Origin: Pseudoscleropodium purum
Lineage: Eukaryota; Streptophyta; Bryopsida; Hypnales; Brachytheciaceae
Direction of reading: 5' to 3'
DNA length: 64,000 bases
NCBI GenBank assembly: GCA_963969395.1
Contig: OZ017797.1
Location: 14,012,001 to 14,076,000, forward strand
The position numbers and the translations under genes are program-made. Position 1 is the first letter of the stretch. Each line of letters starts with the position of its first letter. The notes below the pieces were generated by a model that was given only the letters and a program-made list of their open reading frames with translations, did no database searches and was not told where the DNA came from. Shown here one piece after another: positions 48,310-62,190 of the stretch.

Positions 48310-48621
48310 TCACAAAAATTGAAAAAGTTCTACAAAAAGCAAAAGAGCTAGACTACAGACATCTACCCAGATGTCTTCCGTCCAAGCTACGGGTCGACCC
48401 CTCACTATCAACTCATACTGATTTGAAACTTCATAAATGAGTTTTTGAATCATCTTCTCGTTTTTCATGCTCCACGACCTATCTAACAACCCGACACACT
48501 CGATACACATGAGGTCCTCCTCTAACTGTGCTCGATGACTCGGATCGGAAGGAATAACCAAACAAACCATCCGAGCTATAACTCCAAACCTTCGTGCAAC
48601 CAGATCAGCAGCTGCCGCCAT
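48310..48621 (-). pseudogene. N-terminal-like fragment of the transposon-like gene
   Basis: A clean 103-codon - strand frame with a start at 48621 (MAAAADLVARRFGV) and the words YELIVRGRPVAWTEDIWVDV near its end. It lies upstream of, and on the same strand as, the decayed region at 44.7-46.1 kb, so it may encode the start of the same protein, separated by an intron or insertion. The link is inferred. It might also be a separate fragment. Confidence 0.4.
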
Positions 48622-51280
48622 GAATCACCGACAACTTGCAAACCTAATCCAGTATTACTCCTTCCGTCTCTTCCTATCTTTGTCGCTAACTCACCACTCT
48701 TTCTCTCAACTATACGTTTATCAAATTCAGCAAGCAAAAAGGAAGAAAAAGAGGAGTGGCGGTGGGTTTAAGTACCCGGTGTGCGACCGACAGTACCCAG
48801 TAGAGAATGGGTAGATGACCGTTCCCCTAACAGTTTCTTAGTTTCTTAGACTGGAAGTCTAGAATGTAGGTTTGGGGAATTTGGTACTTTTTTGGATTCT
48901 GAATCCATATCAAATTCATTTCCGTAACATTACTAACGGTTTTAGCAATCCAAAAATTGACTATTTCTGTTTTAGTCATAGTGTAGCATAAATCTCTAGA
49001 AGTTACCAAAAAATTTGAAATTTGCAAGCATATCTAATCCTAATTCTAGACTAACTCATTTGGTTTGAGTTTTCGTGCTCCCACAAAGCCCATCTCTTTG
49101 GTAACAAAGAATTTTTAGATTCTTTTGTTCTAAAATCACCTTCAAATAACAAGATTGCAAATATTGTAAAACCAGATTTTGAACACATTTAATACTACAT
49201 TTTGTTAAAGTTTTGAAATATAGCTATTTTTATTATGCACTTGAGGGATAGACCTTCAAAATTTTAAAAAACTATGTGAGATAAAAAATAGGGTCAATTT
49301 AATTCAATGATGGAAAAATTTATACTTTCTTTAGATCTACTATAACATTGGCAAAATATGCTTGGGGTGATTATAAAAAAAATAGGGTACTATGTAAATC
49401 TTCCATTTTCTTGTATGGTAGACAAAAAATAGTCCCAAACATGGGATCCTTCTAAACTTGTTTAATAGGCTGAGTTTAATTACCACCATTTAATTCAGCA
49501 GTGGACATTTGGCAAATTTGGGGGTCTAGTTTTGAATTAATTAATGCACCTATAGGAAAATCCAATTTTTATTTTTGGGACAAGGGAAAGAGTTCCAGTA
49601 CATCTAAACGATTGAATGACTTTAGGATTCTGGATTTTGTAGCGTGTGTATTGCATGCAAATTCAGTGTTACAACCTAAGTTCTAATTCTATATTAGGTT
49701 TTTGGTCTTTTTGGTGTTTTATGAATTTCTTCTTCAATTTTTTTTGCTTTCATTCTAGTTTCTCACATTATTGCTAACATAAACTTCTATAGTGATTGTT
49801 ACAAATGTTTTTTTTTGTCTTCAGTTCTGAAACTATAAGCTACTAGTTGTACTACCATCATTTTTCTAATTTTATTCATGCTAAGCTAAACATACAAACA
49901 AGTGTAGAGGGTGGTTGATATATTTCATTGCACCTTGTAGTTGTACAGATTTTGCGACAAGGTTGCAGTGCACATATTGCTAAATGTGTTTGTTAACACA
50001 ATTTGGGTATGACATTTCTGTGTATTCTACTATGTTGTCTTCTAATGTCCCCTTCTTTCTTGAAATATGTATTGCTTTTGAATTTGAAGTGAGAGCTCAT
50101 TCCTTGGATTAATTGTATATAACTTTTGATTTTGCTATGAATGATACTTTGCTCATTGTCTTTGATTTCAATGGCTACATACTAAATGAAAACTTGAATC
50201 CCTTAGTTGTAGACTTGTAGTGATATTGTCTATTTTGATTTTGTAAAATTCCACATCAAGGCATTCTATTCTTCTAGAGGTTGTGTAAAGTTCTTTTTGT
50301 AGTATATTAAGCAAAATCCACAATAATTCCTATCATTTGTATTTCTTGGAAATTGTCATTCGTCATCATAGTAATAAGTGATTATTTAAAGAAACAACAA
50401 TGGTATCCTCTTTTCTTTGTGAATTTGTTGAGTACTTGGTTTTGCAATGCCATCATATTCTACTTGTATTTGGTAATTTTACAATGTTGAAAAAAAATAG
50501 GGTGACAAAAATTAGTCTCCATCACCATTTACCAAAAAAAATAAGGTGTAAAAAAACACGTGCTAATAGGTTTTATGTAAAAGTTGGAAGCCAAAAAATA
50601 CTTGTAAACATATAAATATCCCCCAATTAAATACTCCATTATTGCACGTGATATGTAAGCATATAAGGGTGTAACCCCCTCAAGATTATGCACTTTCAAA
50701 TATGGAAAAAAATATTTCATAGATTTTTGTGGTGCCTATTGAAATTCACAGAATTTTGTTAATGACATTGGATGAAAGAAAACCCTAAATTGAAGCCCAA
50801 ATAACTAGACTAGTGTTAAAGTGATTTCATGTAACATCCTAAAATGTGTAAGTTCAAGGAAATGTGAAGTTAGAATAAAGAATTCCATTCAGTGTAAGAA
50901 GAATACAAAGCAAACTTTAAAGTTTGTATTTTAGAGTTTAAGGTTTAGGGTTAATTAGTGTAACACATAATTCAAATTTATAATCATACCCCAATTAAAA
51001 TTTATTTATCCAAATTCACCACTCCTTCAAAATAATTAGTCACTGTAAATAGTCATTCACTCTCAATCTCTCATAATTGGCATTCATGAATGTACGAGAT
51101 ATTAAAAGCATGCTACTATGCAATGTTTTTTTATGATTCATTTGGCATCATTGCTAGTGGTCTCCTTGAATGTTCAAGTCATGGCTCATAGAACTTTGAC
51201 TACACTATGAATAAAAAAATTTGCATAAATTTTATATATTCATAAATTTTAAATGAACTTACAAGTTCAATATTTAAGAG
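48622..51280. other. AT-rich intergenic DNA
   Basis: No gene or bounded repeat is supported. Confidence 0.4.
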
Positions 51281-51284
51281 GTTC

Positions 51285-52145
51285 TTGCTAGTTTTAGGCA
51301 TTTTTCTACACAAAAAAACTTTTACCTTCAAAAGTCATGTGTTGTAGTTTAAAATTATAATGCCCAAAGGCCATGACATAAATTCCCTAAATGGAAAAAA
51401 AAAATACGTGCAAGTTGAAAAGTAGATGAATATTTAGAAATCATGGGAAAACTAAATTCATGGTACTTTTAAACATTTTCTTACGCACAACAACTTTTAC
51501 GTTCATAAATCATGTGCTATACTTTTAAAATATTAAAGTTTAAAAGCCATAGGATAAATTCAAAAAATGGAAGAAAACAAATACATACAAGTTGCAAAGT
51601 AGATGAACATTTTGAATTCTTGAAAAACATAAATTTTTCTACTTTTATGCATTTTTGTAAACAACGGAACTTTTACCTTAATAAATCATGTGCTATAATT
51701 TTAAAATATTAAAGCCTAAAAGCGATGATAAATTTTTTAAGTGGAATAAAAAAACATTTTGAAGTTTAAAATTAATGGAACATTTATAATTTATGGAAAA
51801 AATAAATTCATGCTATTTTTTGGCATTTTTGTACGCAAAACAATTTTTTTTGTTAATAAGCAATGTGCTTTAGTTTACAAGTACTAGAGTCCAAAAGCCA
51901 TGGGATAAATTTTTAAAATGGAATAAATTTTTTTTGTAGGAGCTTTGAAGTAGTTGAACATTTACAATTTATGCAAAAAATAAATTTATGCTAATTTTTT
52001 GCATTCCTGTACGCAAAACAACTTTTCTTTAAACAAGCAATGTGTTGCAGTTAAATAACAAATACTACAGCCCATGTGATAAATTAAAAATAGGCAAAAA
52101 AATATCTAAAAGTTACTCATTAGTTGAACATTTAGAATTGATGAG
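51285..52145. repeat. ~177 bp tandem repeat, five copies
   Basis: Units anchored on GGCATTTTTGTACGCAAAAC-like words start near 51293, 51465, 51640, 51817 and 51996 (spacing 172-179 bp). Each unit also has CATGTGCTATAG, AAAATATTAAAG, AAAGCCATGGGATAAATT and GTTGAACATTTAGAATT-like words. Copies are diverged. The same unit reappears at about 63480-63810. A period near one nucleosome repeat is typical of plant satellites. Confidence 0.8.
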
Positions 52146-52499
52146 AAAACTAATTTTCTAGAGTGAATAGTAATTACACAATTGTCCAAAACTACGACTT
52201 CTTAGTGCAATGAGTGTAGTATAGTTTTTCTACGACAAAACCAAGGCAATTCCAAAAAGGTTCGTTTAAGGGGAAAGCTCAAATTAGCTTAGTGTTTTAA
52301 TTAACTAATGTCACTTTGTATGTAAATCTCTCTTTCTTTTAATTTCAAACATATTATTTATTACCACATATTATGTTAGTAGGGGATGGGATAAATGGCT
52401 TATCTCTATTTCCCTCACACTAGTAGTCTGTCAATTAGCAATTTCTAGGATTTATCCCACTATGTTTGTAAATCTATCTTCTCAAACAAAATCCAAATA
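52146..52499. other. AT-rich DNA, nothing recognised
   Basis: No feature is visible. Confidence 0.4.
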
Positions 52500-53165
52500 A
52501 ATAAACAAAAATCAATAGTCAAATTCAATTGTCATATTCAATAATCATTTTTCAATAGTCACTTTTCAATAGTCATTTTTCAATAGTCACAATGTTAGTA
52601 TTCATTTTCAATTGTCATTTTGCAATAGTCATTTTTCAATAGTCGCTTTTGCACATACAAGGAAGAAGAACATTTAAGTTTAAGATTGTATAACGACAAT
52701 GTAGAGTGCATAGAAAGAAATGTATCACAATCTATAGAAGTTCAAAATTGAAAATATACGTGCAATAACTTGACTTCAAATGGAAATACAAAAACTACAC
52801 ACAAAGTATAACAACCGATTTCATAACTTCTAACTTTAAGTTCCAAAGTTCAAAGCTAGAGAAGTCTCATGTGAACTACTACTACTATAACATAATAGTT
52901 TCTAAATTGCCAAAATCTATAATTGGTTGAGGTAAGGATTTTATCCACATCAAAAGTTCTTAGTCTTTTTTGCAATTTCAACCACATAGAAAATGTTAAG
53001 CACTAATGTACTTTAGCAATTGGCAAAATCAATAGTCACATATTCAATGTGATCTTTTCAATAGTCAATTTAGTAGCGTGGCTATTCAATAATCAATTTT
53101 TCAATAATCTTTAATGTGTAGAACCAAGTTAACATAGCAATAATCGTTAAATCAATAGTCTTTTA
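52500..53165. repeat. TTTTTCAATAGTCA short tandem repeats in two clusters
   Basis: CAATAGTCA, CAATTGTCA or CAATAATCA with a T-rich spacer repeats about every 14-20 bp at 52505-52655, and again more loosely at 53029-53165. It is a degenerate microsatellite with no coding content. Confidence 0.75.
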
Positions 53166-55715
53166 TAACCGGCTCAAATTTATATTTAAAATTGTTCTCC
53201 ATTAACTCATACAATCTAAGTCTACTAGTCCCGAAGGACCAATAGATTCCTTCACTTCATCTTCACATGTTGAAATTCTATATTTGTATCAACTTATATG
53301 TAATAATTAATTTTTTATTCTTACAACCTCTCGGCAATAAATGCTTCAATCAATTTAATTCCCTTCACACTTTTAATTTATTATGTAATTAATTTACCTT
53401 ACAATTTCTCTCAGAGTTGATAAATTATATATAAAATTAAACTCTCAAAATTATCACACATTGCTCTACGGTTATTCTCTCTAATAAAAATAGAATCTAT
53501 ATGTGTTCTAAATTGCTCACAATTATTCCCTTGGCAACAAATATTAAAAAACAATTATTATTAAGAAATTGGCCAACCGGCTCTTTCTTTAAATTCCAAA
53601 ATACTTATAATAACTTAATTAAAAATAACTCTTAAATTGCTTCTATAACAAAGTACAATTTAATTCTCCGCTTTAAGTAATTATATGTATTACTCAATTT
53701 CATCAACAAAAACATCAAAAGATTACAATAAATGATTTCCCAATATAACTCTCTTAAAAATGAACAATTAATTCCTTAAGCAATTACAAATTTCTCTTTA
53801 CACTCTAAATCAATAACCAAGAATTATCTCTCCAATTCCCTTGGCAAAGATATTAAGAATCAATTTATAAATTAATTCCTCACAATTAACACTCAAAGAA
53901 TGACAAGTGATAACACAAAAAATATCCTCTACAATTATTAATAAATTTTAATAGCTCTTCAAACTTCACTTAAAGTTATAAAATTATCAATCACACTTAA
54001 TATATTAACATACACAATTGCCCTCACAGCAAAGATATTAAAATTCACATAAAAATACTTAGCCTAAACTCAAGCTATGAACACTCAAGAAAAATGCAAT
54101 AAATTCACACAATGACACATGAAAAAATAATGAATGAGAGAGAGAGCAAAATAAGGAAAAAACAAACACTTATATAAAAATCAAGATTTGAAATGACATG
54201 AGAGACAACCTCCCAACTACAACTACCTTAACTAATTTTAATTTCATTCATTCAAAATAAAAAATAAAAAACTTCATTTATTTCCATTCATTTTAAATTA
54301 TCCCTTTAAAATTTAACCACATTCACACAATAATTGCAAAAATGAACAATATATAAAGTTGAGAGTCTCACAATGAGCATAATTGAAAAATAAAAACATT
54401 TTCAAGCAGACTTTTGAAATCCTACCACTGTATAGGTAGTTACACTACTTATTTTAAAAAACAATAGATTGAGTTATTAAATATATCCCAAATTATCTTA
54501 GATTTTGAAGATGCCTTCACCAAAAGAACTCTATCATTCAACAAAGTCTTCAACTTCATTTTGAGAAATCTTGATTTGGAAGAATCAAAATTTCAACATC
54601 TAACACAAAACTTCCTTCTTTTGATAATATTCATTTTATTTAAAATCTCATGAAGTTACACTATAATTTTTGTGAATGGTTCTTATCTTTGTTCTAGAAA
54701 TACCTTAGATTCTTAGTGCATTGAATGAAAATTTTAAAAAATTATCTTTTTGCGCAAAAAACAAATTCTTTTTTGAAATTTCTGTCATAAGAACAATGAA
54801 ACTTGTTGAGGTGCTACTGTGATTACTTACTTTGTGAACAATTCCTAATCAAGAATGCTATTCACAAGAATCCCTCCATCCACCGACATACACATGTGTG
54901 TTCTTCAAAGTCGTAGTAGAACACATGCCCTACTACTACATATTTAAGGACAAGGATTTTCTAAACATTGAATCATATAGAAGATTCCACATGCAAAATC
55001 CCAAGCAACTACGTACCTTACTTCATTGTCAGTCAAATGTCCTAGAGACACAACAAATGACCTTATATGACTTTGTTTGATTCCTCACAATCACTTCTTT
55101 ATAGAAATGCAGCTTCTACAATGTGCTTGCTCTCTTTATCATATGTACTGCTTTATTTTCCTATACAAACAATATGCATAGTCACATACTACTAACGACA
55201 TTGCTTCATCATAGAATGGTGTCTTTTGTGCTCACTAAATTGCTTGGAAATGAAATGACTAGAAGTGTAGTGTGGCATACCCGTCACATTTCAAATTGCC
55301 AACTCTTTCCTATTCCTCTAAGAAGCATGGACCACCAAAAAGTTCAAAGCAACTTTTGTAGACCATGCTAGACTTATGTTCACACATGTGATATCTTCAT
55401 AGTGGATTCAACTTCTGTTGAGCACAGTTGCAATTCTATACAATGCTCATTGTTATATGTTCATTCATGCAAGAAAATATTTTTATAGAGAATGTTCTTT
55501 ATTGCTCTTTGAAATTTGCCATGTATTCACTAGGGTTATAAGATGCTTCCACACAATAGTAAATTCTAGTATGAGATCAACAAAGGCTGGAATGAACAAC
55601 ATCTTCAAGTTTGACGAACAATACTAAAAGCTTCTGCCAAACTATCAAATTTTTCAGAAATATTCATGTCCATAATATGGTCACTCTAAAAGTAAAGTCA
55701 AAGATGAAACTATAA
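53166..55715. other. AT-rich intergenic DNA
   Basis: Open frames at 54898-55627 are short and unrecognised. Nothing else is visible. Confidence 0.4.
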
Positions 55716-55719
55716 AAGA

Positions 55720-56430
55720 TTGAATTCCTTCCGAAAAGAACTTCACAGATGATTGATATGTACTTAATAAAATCCTTGGCAATTTCTATTAAAAACCTCA
55801 AAAAAATAAATTAAAAAAATCGAATCACTTGGAACAAATAAATTGGAATAGGCTTTAAAACATGAGCCTTCAACCCCAAAGGTACGTGATCTTAATGTCC
55901 TTTGCACATTGCACTCCCCGTAATTATCAACAAAACATAGTAAAACATTGAAAAATCCTCTAGAAGAGAACTTTGGAGATATGTATTTGACACAATTCTT
56001 TGCAATTTTCCTTGTCGAAATCTCAAAAGTACATAAATCATGAGAAATTGGATACAAGAACCACTTGGAGCTGGAATAGGCATTCAACAATTGAAACCAC
56101 CCTAGGAATGAAGCTTTGAAGATGATTGAAATTCACTAGACACTATTCTTCACAAATTTCCACGAAAAACTTAGAAGTTCAGAAATCATGAAAACTTGAA
56201 TGCACGAACCAACTGACAATTGTATGGGTATTCAAAGATTGAAAGTCTAAAGAAAAAAAAGCTTTAGAGATGAATGAAATTCAATGGACATAGTCCTTCC
56301 GCAATTTTCCACGAAAACTTTATATGTACAAGAATCATCAAAACTCAAATGCAAAAACCAGCTGGAAGTGTAATAGGTATTTAAAGATTGAAACTCCCTA
56401 GAAAAGAAGCTTTGGAGATGTTTCAATTAA
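55720..56430. repeat. ~147 bp tandem repeat, four to five copies
   Basis: The words GAAGCTTTGGAGATG, CACAATTCTTCACAATTTTCCACGA (varied), AAATCATGAAAACT and GGTATTCAAAGATTGAAAC recur with unit starts near 55746, 55976, 56118, 56265 and 56414. Later spacing is 142-149 bp. The first interval (230 bp) is longer and holds an insertion or a lost copy. Confidence 0.7.
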
Positions 56431-57695
56431 AGACATGTGTTTCTATAGCAACAATGACATATAATGCGATATACAAGAAGCACCCCATACATCTTTAGGT
56501 GCTTCTACAAATTCTCAAACAAAAACACTTTGCCATCGCTCTCTCTATTAGAAAAAGGGCAGATGCACTTATAGAGAACGTATGTGTGTTTCATCGGAAA
56601 AGGCACATCCACTTAGCCCTTGAAGTTCTTGTCTTCCTGATTCTCTGACTACTTGTCTATAAAGCTTGAATACACTATTCTTCCAATATATATTTGATCT
56701 CTCCATCCAAGTATAACCAACTATATGTTCTATTATTCAGGTCCACTCATGCTAGAATGCATTGAAGGTCGGATATGTCTGTGGATAGTGTTCCAAAAAG
56801 CACATTTTTTGTTGCGCCAGCCTCACTCTACAAACGATGAGACCTCCGATCTCCACAAATACCAGTGCCTCTTTTGCTATACTATCGCATTTACACTTCT
56901 ACATTCCCTAAACTGAGCTAACGATATTTCAAAATAGGTGCTCTAAATCTTGAATAGGTGTAAATGTATTGGAACACCACCAATCAATATAATTTAACAA
57001 AATTCACATTTTGGCATTAAAATTGCACCATTTGCATAAAATAGTGCACTAGCATGTTTATTCCTTTTTTCCACAAGATTACAAATAATTTATGACCTTC
57101 AACAAATAATTTAATCTCTCAAATCCACCTTCACAATTTGTATAAAATAAACATTGAAATATAAAAATTAAAAAAAATATACTTTTCTAAATCCTTAAAA
57201 TCTAACCTTATATGACTTGCATTGCATAGTGAAAATTGGAGTCAGACTAATACATTGTTTTCTAATACTCTTCAATACCTAATGCTTTCCTTTCCCATGT
57301 TTCCTCAATCCCTACTTTGTATGACCTTATTGTTAATACTAGAAAACTTGTACTTGTCCAAGTCGAAGTAGAAACCATAATTCAAACATCAATTTTTTCG
57401 ACAAATGAATCTTCAATTTACTTTATAGTTTCAAACAATGAAACTCTAAATCATAAAGCAATGAATGTCGAGCAACGCAAAACATTTCATTGACATAGAA
57501 TTTGAAGGACCCAAATAGTTTCATGAATAAGTTCAAAGAGATTTAACATAATTATTGGTGCAATTTAACAAATTGTAAAATTTTGTTCACTAACTTTATT
57601 ATTGGAGAGCCACGTCTTTATGGGTTAAACACCTCATTTGTTAATAACCTTGAAAATTATTTATTCTCATATTGTGTAACATGAATGTCATAAAC
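56431..57695. other. AT-rich intergenic DNA
   Basis: No gene or clear repeat is visible. Confidence 0.4.
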
Positions 57696-57699
57696 ATAT

Positions 57700-57985
57700 T
57701 TGCTTTTTATTTCAAAAAATGGGCAATGAAATAAATGATGGCTTGCATGTTGGATGGTACCATTTTGAATGCCCGGCAGCTCAATGTAAGTATTTCCTCT
57801 CATTACTAAGGGTACTTAGAATCAATGATGGCTTATGTTCTAGACAACACCATTCTAAATGCATGCCGTCTCAATGTAAGTGGTACTTTCAATAATTACA
57901 AATGCTAATGATTTGGCAAGAATAAGCAATGGCCTATACCACTATAAAGAGAAACATTCAATATTTGAAAAGTTCTAATCACTAA
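57700..57985. repeat. dispersed repeat R1, copy A
   Basis: Shares, in order, TGATGGCTTGCA, ATGGTACCATT, CTCAATGTAAGT, GCTAATGATTTGG and AGTTTTAATC-like words with 61905-62190, in the same orientation and about 4.2 kb apart. It also contains two internal sub-repeats (ATGATGGCTT, then ACACCATT or TACCATT, then TCAATGTAAGT). Confidence 0.7.
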
Positions 57986-58179
57986 TGTGCCATAAAAAAA
58001 TTCAAACTTGTAAGGGTTTATTTTAGCCAAAGTAAAGCACAATTAATTAAAATATTTCTTAAGGTACTATTAATTACTAGAACTATTGTATTTGAAATGT
58101 CATGATGATTGAATGTAAATGATGCCTTCAATACTCATAGCATATGTTTTTCAAAGGCTATATTATAGACTACTTTAAA

Positions 58180-58420
58180 ACCAAAAAAGAATAATAAAAA
58201 ATAACCTTAAATAGAAGACGGTGACACAGTTATCAACTTGTACCAATTTTTGTTAAAAAAGTGTTATACCGAAGTCTAAAACTCCTGCTTTAGTGGTTCT
58301 ATAAAATATATATAGGACCTTCAGTTTTTACAATTATTTCTAGAAGATGTGGTCCATTCCAAAAATATTACTCTACAAATTTTTGTAGACTTGGGATCCT
58401 AAGTGAAAGTAAAAAGCATT
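58180..58420. repeat. dispersed repeat R2, diverged copy
   Basis: It shares the CAACTTGTACCAATTTTT, TAAAAAAGTGTTA and AAATCCATAAC-like order with the R2 copies at 60.6-61.3 kb (ACTTCTACCAATTTTTTT there). It is diverged, and the boundaries are approximate. Confidence 0.45.
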
Positions 58421-58429
58421 TCATACATT

Positions 58430-60140
58430 AGAGGATTTTTGGCCTTTGGAAGGGTCGTTCCAAGTAGGTGCGTTGAGAATTGTCCCCCTATAGTTTTTTG
58501 GGAATAGCTGTTCCCAACAAAAAAACATTCTGGTACTAGGACATCCCTACTGGAGGGCATTATTCTCGTAATTACCATTCTTGTTGTTATCATGTACTGT
58601 CATAACAAGTATTTTATCTAAATTCTTCAATTGTCAAGTATTTGTCCTATTTTATTACTCTCAACTAGGCATAAGTACTTCCTAGAGGTGTCATAGAACT
58701 ATCACACATCCATTTTGGGTGATAAAACCAACTCAATATATTTTTTTTTCCTTGAGCCAATGAAATGGTTTACGGTTTCTATTTGTTTATTTGCAATAAA
58801 TCCCAAGCTTTTGCCATATGAAAACTAGAGCATAAGTAATGTACTCTAATTTTTTCCAATGTAAGAAACACTATTTTAATTTTAGAGATAAAATATACAA
58901 CTTATTTTATCCTTGTGAGGATTAATAAGGTAAACCTATAATTACATACAACCATAAGATGTATCAAGCCATCCAAAGAATTAAATTTTAACACTTCTCA
59001 AGGACATGTGGAGGTAGAGTTTTGTCAAAACATTTAATTGCTCTAAGAGTATGTGGTCCTCACCTGTACCCATCCTAAGAACAAAACCAAGACAATGTAG
59101 TATTAGTGAGGTGCAACGGGTGTCAACAAACCACAACGCGTGTTATTGCTTTTACAAGGAACAAATTAAACATAAGCAAAAACACTCCACAATTTATGTC
59201 CTCCACAATACAATTTAGACAAAACTTCTAAACTCGATTGTTGCTATGCTGTAATGTAGCCATGACTAATCCAAAAAGCTCAAAATATCGCCTCAATCTA
59301 GTCCCCAGTTGTGATGACGAATCCAAACAGTGTTGGACAAAACATCCGGCTCAAATTCACCAGCAAGTTCAAGCCGAATCCCAACATTCTATACAAGCTA
59401 AAAAAACTTTAGTGCATCTAGTTTGAGGAGGCCAACAGCTTTGTCAATGATCTATAAATAGAATAGTCACTTCCCGGAGACAAGAGATCATTGCAACAAA
59501 ATTGGATTTAAAACCATATTGCGTGTAATTTTGTTGACAGCTTGCTGTTGTACTGATAGTGGGAGTGGTGCCAGTAGTCGGTACTGAATTTTTAGAATCC
59601 ATTTGAAGATCTATCATTCAAACTAGTTGTGGATCCTTTTGAAGATCAATAGTATTGAATAATCAATTAGTTTCATCACAAGTCATTAATCTACTTGGAA
59701 TTTACTAACCTTGACTGAGGCAATAAATGTGTTATACCAGCCCATTTGAGTTGGAGCATATTTTGTACCTTGGACCATGAGACAGGTCATTATGCGCCAT
59801 AAGGCCAGGAAATTCAATAACTGTTGTGACATTGGATTGTAAATGGGATGACGCCACCCAAATTTGTAATACAAGACCTTATGTAATTGGACATAGAACA
59901 AATCTTAGAGTATCAGATAGTTCAGAGAATCATTATCTAAGTGAGTTCTTAGTAAGTTCAAAGTCATCAAGAATAAATAAACTTACTACCATGTTTTGAC
60001 GCAACTAAACTCAAATGTGACCATTTATGGTATAGATTGATTCATAGTCCAAATTTTTTATCATGAGATGCTATAAGATATTTTTTTTTAAAACAAGATT
60101 AAATGCTAGGAGATGGAATCTTAAAAAATTAGAGTAATAA
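58430..60140. other. intergenic DNA, no supported gene
   Basis: Slightly GC-richer patches at 58430-58600 and 59230-59450 and a 71-codon - strand frame at 59901-59686 may be remnants of coding transposons. None has a recognisable domain. Confidence 0.35.
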
Positions 60141-60149
60141 GACAAGCAA

Positions 60150-60320
60150 TGGTATTTATAGCTTAGCCACAGCCCAACAGACGTCTCCTATTGGGGTCGT
60201 TTGGTGGTTTGACCATGTGTGAATGATAGACCCCTAAATATCAATCTGGTGATGCGGGTTCGAAACTTGGACTGTCACCGAGGCGCCCCCCTAAGCTAGT
60301 GGAAAAAAAGTAAGAAACAA
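60150..60320 (+). repeat. tRNA-derived SINE-like fragment
   Basis: A GC-richer stretch contains GGTTCGAAACT at 60257-60267, a good match to the RNA polymerase III B box (GGTTCGANNCC). An A-box-like GGTGGTTTGACC lies about 50 bp upstream (60203-60214). An A-rich run (about 60302-60309) follows. No full tRNA cloverleaf is present. This fits a tRNA-derived SINE better than a tRNA gene. Confidence 0.4.
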
Positions 60321-60609
60321 CTACCAACCTATCCTATTGGAGACACCTTTTCTATAAATAAACTTATGGCCCTAACTTTTTGCATTAAGGGATGCTATAA
60401 GGTGTACATTATCTAATCAAGATTCTAATACTTGGACATAGAATCTTGAAAAAGAAAAAATTTAGTCTTGAAATGAAGAAAAAAACTGAAAAAAAAAATT
60501 AATATTTTTAGATGTGGCAGTCGCATTGCCATGTCTGCAAGGTAATGCAAGGCTGTTCCCATAGTTCTTAGACTACTGGGAACTTACAGCCCTCCTGCAA
60601 GCTGAAATC

Positions 60610-61320
60610 TCCTCTAATGTTTCAACATTTTTTTCCTTTTTCCTTTTCCTGCATGTGCATTGGTAATTTTTTTGTTAATTTTTTTGGTTTTTTCAAAGAC
60701 ATTCTTTTTTTCAGTGTATGTGTTCAATTGTGTCCTACATGTAAAAAAATGTGGGATATAAAAAATAATAATGAATAGTTGACGTTGAAACAGTTTCCAA
60801 CTTCTACCAATTTTTTTTACATAGATGTTAAATTCAAATCCATAACTTTTGCATGAGTAGTTCATTAAAGTTCAAGACCTTTTTTTTCAAATTTTTTATA
60901 CAGCGTCATTCATTCCAAGAATATCATTCCACCAAAACATTTTATAGCCAACAAATTCTAATTAAAAGTTCAAGGCGTTTATGATTTCAACATTTTTTCC
61001 CTTTTCTATTTTTCACCATACATATGGGTAATTACTATTGGTGATTTTCTAGAATTCCGTGAACATTCAATTTTTGTAGTTTATATGTTTAATACTATCC
61101 TATATGTAAGAACAAAATAATAAAATAAAGCTTAAATGGTTGACGTTGAGACAATTTTTAACTTCTACCATTTTTTTTCACGTACGTGTTAGGACCAAGT
61201 CCATGACTTTTGTATGAGCATTTCATTGAAGAACATGATCTTCTTTTAGTTGTTTTTTTACGGCGCGGTGCATTGAAACAAATCCTCCATGAGGAAACAA
61301 AAATGAAATATGGCCATGGA
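60610..61320. repeat. dispersed repeat R2, tandem pair (~365 bp units)
   Basis: About 60610-60960 and 60975-61320 are head-to-tail copies. Both carry TTTCAACATTTTTT(T/C)CC, TTGGTAATTTTTT or ATGGGTAATTACT, GTTGACGTTGA, CAACTTCTACCA, a T-run, then CATGACTTTTG(T/C)ATGAG. A further piece of the family (GGCCATGGATTTTTCAT, then CCAACTTCTA) recurs near 61310, 62550 and 62725. Confidence 0.7.
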
Positions 61321-61904
61321 TTTTTCATATTTGGGGGAGTTCCAACTTCTACATTTTTTGGACTTACTTGCACATAAAAACTATATTCAATAAATAATCT
61401 TGTAAACTCTAAATGTTCATGTTTGACATTATTTTACAATTTCTACAATTATTTTACTTCTTCTTCCATAAAATTTCATGATTGAATTGAATGACACTTA
61501 AAGTTTCTTGAAGTTTTTTATTAAAATCTCTACATCTTACATTATAATAATCATTTTTTTTGTAGGAAAAATGAATTAAAGTGTATTATAGAAGCTCATG
61601 ACTTGGCCTACACATCTCAAATTTATAAGCACATTCCTTTTCGTGCTATATTCATGTATTCAACATAGGAATGAAATTTCCCTTTTCGAAGTTGTGTCAT
61701 GTACTTTACGAATGTAAAAAGCCTAGAGGTCATCAATTTTTTAGTAAAAATGAAAAGAAATTAATATTTGAAGTTATATATATTAGAGCATTCTTTTACA
61801 ATGTGTGAGTGCATTGAGGTCACACATTTTTTTCCTACATTACTACATATACTACAAAACAAAATAGAATAATGAATTGTACATCAATAAAGAATTACAA
61901 ACAT

Positions 61905-62190
61905 GATTGCCTTTCATTTCAACAAAATGATGGGCCATTGAAATTAATGATGGCTTGCAAGTTTAATGGTACCATTAGTTATGAATGCAAGCCAACTTAA
62001 TGTAATTGATTTCTATCATTGCAATACTTTTAAGTCAATCATGACTTGAATTTTAGACGGTACCATTAAAAGGCATGGCAACTCTATGTAAGTGGTTTCT
62101 CTCATTATGAATGGTAATGATTTGGAATGAATATGGAGTAGCCTGAAGCACTTCAAAGTGAATAATTCCATAATTGACTAGTTTTAATCT
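61905..62190. repeat. dispersed repeat R1, copy B
   Basis: Diverged copy of 57700-57985 in the same order and orientation. Confidence 0.7.

Noticed and set aside
60195..60300. tRNA gene at the B-box match
   Set aside because: Only the B box and a weak A box are present. No acceptor or anticodon stems could be paired, so a SINE-like fragment is the better call.
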